From the NCBI RefSeq assembly GCF_021018805.1, contig NC_086251.1, positions 15,543,098 to 15,607,097 on the forward strand: a DNA stretch of 64,000 nucleotides, in the 5' to 3' direction. A program made the position numbers and the translations under genes. Positions 57,778 through 64,000 of the stretch are shown piece after piece (position 1 is the stretch's first letter; each line of letters starts with the position of its first letter). The DNA is from Prinia subflava. Its lineage: Eukaryota; Chordata; Aves; Passeriformes; Cisticolidae. The notes beneath the pieces are model-generated. The model searched no databases, had not been told where the DNA came from, and saw only the letters and a program-made list of their open reading frames with translations.

Positions 57778-60700
57778 AATGGAAATGGAAAGACTCACGA
57801 GAGAGCAGTGAAAACACTTGTCATGGCATCAGAAGTTCTAACAAAAGGGAGAAGCCCTGTGGGAGCAGATCAAGCAGACACACTCCTGTTCATTGGTGCA
57901 GTAAATTGGACAGTTTTAAGCACAGCTACACAATCGCTATAAAAAGCCTTTCCATTTTTAATAAGGTAGGAGGAGAGAATTAAAATTAACCTCAGCAACC
58001 AGGGGTGGAGCTGCTGATTTCTGCCAGCAGCTCAGCTCTGATTTGTGCTTAAATGCATTGCATTTCCTTAAAGTTCCAAAGGTTTCATTGTCACTTTGCT
58101 TCTTACTCAGTTTTGAGAGTTTTGATTCTTTTTAAATTTAGAACATTCAGCCAGGAAGGTTGTTGCTGATTTACTGTCTGTCAACAAAAGCATCCTTGTG
58201 ACTTGACAGGTCAACTGAATTCTTCTGAGAAGCACAGTCAGAGGAGGTAGTGAAAAATAGAATCAAAAGTGCAGTCAGATACTGAAAGGCAGAGTTGCTG
58301 ACAGATCTGAAGTGTTGCACTAGGATGCCCTTCCTTTGATATGAAGCATCCCAAAGAAAGAGGAGGTTTTGTCAATATGTGTATGCATTTAAATATGTTT
58401 ATCTAATTCTTGTGTCTCTTGAGAAAACATATGATAGAAATAAGAATTAGCATATTAAATGTGAAGGGAGTATGTATCTGAAAATGTTTGTGTACTAGAG
58501 GAAGTCCAAAGAGGTTTACATTTTAAAGTCAAAGTAACATTCTGCATCTCTTGAGACATATTTAGAAAGCCACATTTGAGCTGCATAGTAGGATACTCCC
58601 TGAAATCTGAGTTCAGCCTGGATTGTTGTGTGTGATAGATGCTTCCAGCCACGAGGCAAACACCAAAATACACATCAGGAAGAAATCCACCAGTGAGCTT
58701 TTTGATGTCAAAGAGGCTGTCTGCACTCTGTCAACCATTTAAGGCTGAAACTGCTAAAAATACTGTTTTATGTCATTTCACAGCCTCTTTTTAAAGCAAC
58801 TGGAGCAGAATTGACTGATCTACATTGGTTGTGTATAACTATGCAAAGAAAGTCTGTTTCTCATGAAATATGAAATAGATTGACCTGAGCTTAAGCAAAA
58901 TGCCCAAGTTACTATCCATCGTAATAGAAACAAGATCTGGATGAACACCTTTCATTCTTGGCCAAAATGACTTGTGAAATTTTCAGGGATTATCCAGATT
59001 AGAGTTGATGGTCCAGCTTTCACTCTCATCAGTGGATTTACAGTTTACTCAGGGTAATTACTGAATATCTTTGTACGTATTGGCCTGGCTGCCCAGCAGA
59101 TGTTTGGAGCTAACTCTGGGGTTCAGCCCTGGAACAAATGTCTGGTTCAGGCACTGCCATAGGCTTTTATGGTAGTACTAGCCAAATAAATTCAATGTGC
59201 AGGCATTTAACTTCAGTTAGAGCAGGGTGAGATTTTGGGGCACCTTTCAAGATAAGATGAAAAGGCCATGGCTTATAGCTGAAAGCCAAGTACAGGCACC
59301 AGTGTGCTCTTTCCTATAAAGCTCTCTGGGGTCTAGAGCTATCTTAGAAGCATATTGCTGAGGGAAAGAATTCTTTATTCTGTACTGCTTCCCTGGCTTT
59401 TTGAGAGTTTCAGCCCTAAACTTCTTTGCAGTGCACATGAATTAGACCTTTTATGTATTTATTCCATCCAGGCTTTTGTAAACCCAAGGCCAAAACCATC
59501 AAGGTCCCAAAATCAGCCAGCACTGCAAGCAGCAGTAAGAAAAGCTTCCCCCACACACTCCAAATGCTGCTGCAGAGTCACTTTGTCCAATGTGTGAAGG
59601 CAGTGTGATCCCACTCTGCTCCTGGGAAGAGAGGTTTTTCTGAGGTGGCTGCAGGAGACTGGGGAATGCCAACCTAGTAATTCGTGTGAGGGTGTGGATG
59701 TCTGTCCTCTTGCTTCACAGAGGGAGTGTAGAGCTATCAGCTGGCAGGGTTTGCCTGCCTGTCCCAAAAGATGTCCTGGAATAGGTTGTATTTCCATTCA
59801 AGTTTGCTCAGAAGCTGGCTGAACAGCGTGGTCTGGGAAGGCTTTCATTATCTGCAGCCTGTTCTGACATTTATTTAGAACATTAACTAAGTTGGGATCA
59901 GACCCACTGCACCTGGGAAAATGTGTAATTTGAGTTTTGTTATTTGTAAGAATTTAAGTCATTCCTTTAAAGAAAAAGTTCTAGTAATAGTCTTGCACTG
60001 CTGCTTTTCTAGTTGTTATTCCGTTCCAGAACACAACAGTTTCATCTTCATCCTTGTGGTTATCCACAATACTGTTAAGGAGATTTTTTTTTCCTCCTTT
60101 TTTAAGCTTTGTTTCATGACTCTCTGAGATGTCTTGTCATACTATCCAAAACTGTCAGTACACTCCATTTTTCAAAGCCCAATCTCCCCCTCTTCCCCTG
60201 TTTCATGATGTTTTTGAGTCTCAGATCAGATGTAAAGATAGGAATGATCTGAAGGTGATCCTTTCGTAGTTGTGCCACACAGGGGCTGCAGCTGGGCTCT
60301 GGGTGCAGTTGCAGCTGGGGTAACACTTTTAGTGAGAGATGGTCATTGGCATGATGCTCAAAGGCTGGGAGACAGAAAGCTTTGTTATCTCTGCTGTGCA
60401 GATACAGAACATCATTTACTCTGTGCAAATGTTGGTTTTATTTTCATGGCCTCCTCTCTTCTCTTTTTCTGTTGGAAATGGCCCCCTCCATGCATGAACA
60501 TGCCTTACTGTTGAATACTGTTGAATATGTTTCCTTGACAGAGTGACCTGCTGCTTCTTGGGTTAATCCTCCTGAATGCCTGTTAGAATCTTGTGCTATC
60601 CCTTCCTTTCCATCTCCCCTTTTTTAAAAAAATACTGTTTCTCTGTATCTGTACTGTTAGGTTGTGGGGTTTTTCCTCAAACAGAGCAAATACCCACCTA

Positions 60701-62500
60701 TGCACTAAAAAAACAAGTAATGGTGTTATCATTAGTTCTCCAACTCAGCTGCAAGCAGCTGAAAGGAAAAATGCCATGGGGAATGATGCCTGATTGCGTT
60801 AATGTCACTGGTAATGTCTTAAGCTGCTCTGCTCTGGTTTACAAATCAAATCTCAACTTTGCCAGTCCTGACTATTAAGCCTTCAAACAGCCATCATTTT
60901 GTGAACCTCTTGTGGGAGAGGGGAGGGGAAGGTAAGTGAGTAAGAAGGATCCCAGTTTCTCCTGGCAGCAGAGGAACCCTGCAGATGTGAAGGCAAAAAC
61001 CTTGACTGGAGACTGTTAACAGTCTTCTCAACATTTCATCTTCATACACTCAGATACAATCTGATGCTTTCCCTACTCCTAATTCTGGCCAAACATTTTT
61101 TTTCTGAGTATAACTTAAAAACAAAAATCCAGATAATGCCACTATCTAACTGTGAAGCAGTTGTGTACCAGAGCAGTTATCAATAACAGTTACAGTTCCA
61201 TGCTTACCAACTGGGAGGGAGAAATCCTTCCTTCTAGGAATATGGTTGGATACTATAATGGCCCATGTAAGGGAGGAGAGTAATGGTCAAACTGCAAAAA
61301 TCTGCCTACAGATTTTCAGCATTGTGTGGTATTCTCTAGAAAGTCAAGGGAATGCGTATTGGAGCATCCTGGAGAAAACCTCTTGCCACCCCCTGCAGGT
61401 GACATAGTGGTCACACGAGTATTGGTGATGTTTTCTGCCCTGCTTTTATTTCTGACATAATGTCTGCATATTTGAAAAAAGAACAGCTTTTGTGTTATTT
61501 TTTACAAAGTGAGGAGCAGAAGGAGCTGGACAAGGCTGGGTCACTTTGAAAATGCAATGGAGGAGGAGGGATTTCTATTTATTTCTGTCAGGTTATGGCA
61601 CAAAGTCCATAACATGAAGAGTATGAAGCTGTGTTCACTGCATGCAGGAACTGCTTTTTCTTAGCATTTTCTGGAGTTCAGAAGAAAGGGAAGCAGGGAG
61701 GAGATCAAGGAGTTCTGCTCAAAGAAGTGTCTCATCCAGGATGGACTTTGCTCCCCTGGGTATCATTTCTGGAGGGTCATGCTGAAAGCGTGGTAGCAGG
61801 ATGTTTAGAAGACACTTGGGGTTTTTTGCCACAGCTTCTAAACTAAAGACAGCATAAAATGAGCAAAGCCTGAAGGGGCTGTCACCCCAGGCACCACAGC
61901 ATAAGGATTCTCTGGATTTAAAGGACTGCAACCCAGTAGAATGTGCCCATGCTGGGGCACCTTTGGTCCTTATTTTGTGGTTTTCCCTTCTTCACCTTCC
62001 CATAGACTCAGGGTGGAGTTTCCCCTTTGTTTGCTTCCAGGGAGCTGCTGCTGCCTCTCTGCTGGAGGCACTCACAGCACGAGGTGTGGCTGCGCTGCTT
62101 TTGTGGTGAGCTGTGAAGGGTGTTTCACTGTGAGTGTATCTGGCTGCAAGCAGACCCCACCTGCACCTCGTGGAGCAGCTCCTTCTGGTGTTGCACAAAG
62201 GTTTGACTGATTTGTCCCAAGTGACAGCAATAAGATTTTTCCACTCCTGCATATCAGAATGAACACAGCAGGTTTTGGGCTGAGCATAGGTTAGGCTAAA
62301 CTCCATTTTCAAAGGAGCTCATTACTGCCTTGGAGCTGCAGCAGCAATAATGTGATTACTAATCTCTCCAATTACCCCACCTGTTCCTGCCTTCTTTCCT
62401 ATCACAAGCATACACACTCTGCCTAGAAAGGGTGGAAGAACATTGACCAGTCCATTGCAGCATCCGTGCCTTACATCTTTCTGTCTGTGTGCATTTCCAG

Positions 62501-62585
62501 GGACCAAAGGGAGAAAATGTCGGTTCGATCACTCAGCCTCTTCCCAGCAGCTACTTGATTTTCAGAGCAGCCTCCGAATCAGATG
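62501..62585 (+). CDS. OSBPL5: OSBPL5 coding exon 6: distal PH domain (GPKGENVGSITQPLPSSYLI)
   Basis: Eighty-five bases encode residues 200-227 plus the first base of codon 228 (phase 1 at the donor). GPKGENVGSITQPLPSSYL followed by IFRAASESD is near-invariant in ORP5 and ORP8 and forms the later strands of the PH domain. The next exon, outside the window, should resume with the rest of the Gly codon and the C-terminal PH helix (RCWLDALELAL-like in the family). The acceptor is CTGTCTGTGTGCATTTCCAG and the donor ATG|GTAAGT, the best donor of the six. Confidence 0.97.
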
Positions 62586-64000
62586 GTAAGTTTGGGGTTT
62601 GTTTGCTTTCTCCAGATAGCATACTTATACTTCCTGCTAGTTAAGAAAATAGGTTAAAAAAAAAAAAGTGTAAAGGAAAAAATGGTGCCTCACCCAGCTT
62701 GAAATACTGCTCTTAGCAATGGTTGGAATAGGTCAAGCAGACTTCTGGCACGTTTCATTGCCCTCACTGAACAGCCCCTCTCTGGCCATGTGTGTGGAAG
62801 AAGGAGATAGGCTTCTAATTGGGGAAAACCACTAAGTCAGTGTGAACTAAAGGATGGAAGGAGTCTGTCCCAAAACTGATACTAAAAAGGCTCTGTTTCC
62901 TCAGTTCAGCAGAGACTTCATTGTCTTGTCTGCCTGTATCTTATATTAGAGAGGGATCTATTGGAGGAAAGTGGCATGATAATATTAAAGAGCTGTCAAT
63001 AGATGCCTTTCAGACACCTGAATTTTGCTGTAAACTATTTGTGCTGTGGTTTGAAGTACAGTAGGCCCAGATGCTGGTGACTCCACATGTAAAATACTGT
63101 TCTGGGAATTCGCAAAATTACAGAAGGTAAATTTAGGTCAATATATAACAGACATGCCAGCTTGCTATGTGAAAATCTCTGTAAATTACTTCAGCGGCCC
63201 TAAAATATCAGTGATTTATAAGTAGATAAGAAGATTAAAAACATGTTTTCATTCCATTTGACCTTGAGAATACTCTTAAATTTTTTTCATAGCAAATTAA
63301 CCCAGGCTGTTCATTTTATGGATATTTTTCACCTACCCCACCAAGGGGGCTCATCTATAACATATGCTCCTTTGGGTCTCATCTAGAGTAACTTTAGAGA
63401 CTTCTTATGGAGCAAAATGGGGTTTGAAAGTAGTGTCCTGGTCCAGTGATTAGGTTTTACATTTTCCTAAGGGATGGAATTGAGACAATGCAAATGCACC
63501 TTTGACATGACACTTAGAATAGGAGAAAAACCTTCCTTCATTACAGACTTCTGTGCTATTTTCCTCCTGCAATGAAAAGAGGACAGTTCTTGGTGAGGGA
63601 CACCATCTTGATACTGAAAACTGCTTGCAGATGTCAGTGTAGGGAAATTACATGAAAATAAGTCAAACTTACAAACCCATAGAAATGCATCTATTTCCTA
63701 AAATATTATGCTTTTGTAGCTTATTTGTGTAAAGGAATACAGGATTCTAACCTGGCTCCAAATATTACCTGCCTAGAATTCTACCTGCCTAGAAAGAGAT
63801 AGATGCAATAATCTCTTGTGGGGCAAAATAGTGCTGTAGGGTGGAGGTGCTAAATTAGAGGCATTTCAAACCCTGGTTATACACACAGAACAGATAAACA
63901 GAAGAGTCACACCAAGTTCTTAGGCAACCAAATAGCTTCAACAACTGTCAATCCAGATTTTATAAAATATTATTTCCTTAGAGACCCATGCACTTGTCTT
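62586..64000 (+). other. OSBPL5: OSBPL5 intron after coding exon 6, incomplete
   Basis: Begins GTAAGT; phase 1. The next exon is not reached within the window. Contains an A12 run near 62656 and the 16-bp-period repeat. Confidence 0.88.
63767..63794 (+). repeat. 16-bp-period direct repeat
   Basis: ACCTGCCTAGAA occurs twice (63767-63778, 63783-63794) separated by TTCT. Confidence 0.85.

Larger units (their letters stand above)
56759..62500 (+). other. OSBPL5: OSBPL5 intron between coding exons 5 and 6
   Basis: 5742-base phase-0 intron (GTAACA...ATTTCCAG), interrupting the PH domain. Contains the hairpin, an A-rich run near 57530-57548, the CTCF-like site at 57764 and a G-rich run near 60914-60931. 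No embedded gene seen. Confidence 0.9.
38194..64000 (+). other. OSBPL5: OSBPL5 (ORP5) gene, 5' portion, runs off the right edge
   Basis: Six exons with consensus splice sites join in frame into the N-terminal 227 residues of an oxysterol-binding protein-related protein. The start MKEENFLRRRFSLCP, the motif KLCNGSDKECVSP and the PH-domain core identify ORP5 and not its paralogue ORP8, whose N-terminus is different and longer. Known family role: ORP5 sits in the ER through a C-terminal membrane anchor, binds plasma-membrane phosphoinositides through a basic stretch plus PH domain, and exchanges phosphatidylserine for PI4P at ER-plasma membrane contacts. Only the targeting half is here. The ORD lipid-transfer domain with its EQVSHHPP fingerprint and the anchor must lie to the right. 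Intron lengths are 5666, 10056, 641, 1584 and 5742 bases. In mammals the gene lies in the 11p15.5-type cluster near KCNQ1 and CDKN1C; no neighbouring gene is visible here to confirm that context. Confidence 0.95.

Noticed and set aside
57362..57817. 151-residue minus-strand frame in intron 5
   Set aside because: Contains a KGKKKKED run translated from an A/T-rich simple stretch; no domain.
62521..62532. GGTTCGATCAC resembling a tRNA B-box
   Set aside because: It lies inside OSBPL5 coding exon 6 (VGSIT codons) and no A-box or cloverleaf surrounds it.
38215..62585. Gene is OSBPL8 instead of OSBPL5
   Set aside because: The PH domain alone would fit both, but the short N-terminus MKEENFLRRRFSLCP and LCNGSDKECVSP are ORP5 features; ORP8 has a longer, different N-terminus and LYNGSEKDS.
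1..64000. CRISPR array, bacterial operon, phage or plasmid content
   Set aside because: No regularly spaced repeats, no prokaryotic gene density or ribosome binding sites; all evidence is of a vertebrate intron-rich locus.

Overview
The window is vertebrate nuclear DNA, almost certainly from a bird. Genes are split by long introns with GT/AG splice sites. CpG is scarce. The two recognisable LINE copies are both CR1, the dominant avian retrotransposon, and there is a solo retroviral LTR. The LTR resembles ones I associate with songbirds, but that is a recollection and not a family assignment.

One protein-coding gene can be identified: the 5' part of OSBPL5 (oxysterol-binding protein-related protein 5, ORP5), on the + strand. 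Six coding exons lie at 38215-38350, 44017-44090, 54147-54227, 54869-54970, 56555-56758 and 62501-62585. Their phases join without a break into 227 codons plus one base. They run from the initiator methionine, through a low-complexity N-terminus and a basic stretch, into most of the PH domain. The gene continues past the right edge. The lipid-transfer (ORD) domain and the C-terminal ER anchor are therefore not seen here. ORP5 is known to tether the ER to the plasma membrane and exchange phosphatidylserine for PI4P. The part in this window is the membrane-targeting half.

Positions 1-38193 contain no exon I can recognise. They are either OSBPL5 5' intron or upstream intergenic DNA. They hold two truncated CR1 copies (minus strand 5573-6560, plus strand 19455-21040), a degenerate interstitial telomere-like tract (11262-11320), a locally CpG-rich patch ending in a good splice donor (about 21840-22341) that could be a non-coding first exon or promoter, and a 440-bp solo LTR with a 4-bp target-site duplication (35726-36165). 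The first coding exon has only 21 bases of 5' UTR before its ATG after a clear splice acceptor, so at least one non-coding exon must lie upstream for the spliced form. A TATA-like box at 38071 allows an alternative unspliced start.

The introns (38351-62500) carry simple repeats, two exon-like segments (42429-42475, 45140-45202), a perfect hairpin just after exon 5 and a CTCF-like site. I see no CRISPR, operon, prokaryotic or novel multi-gene system. The most checkable leads are the minimal upstream ORF overlapping the OSBPL5 start, the in-frame candidate cassette exon, the CpG-rich candidate first exon with a CTCF-like site beside it, and a SOX-OCT composite site.
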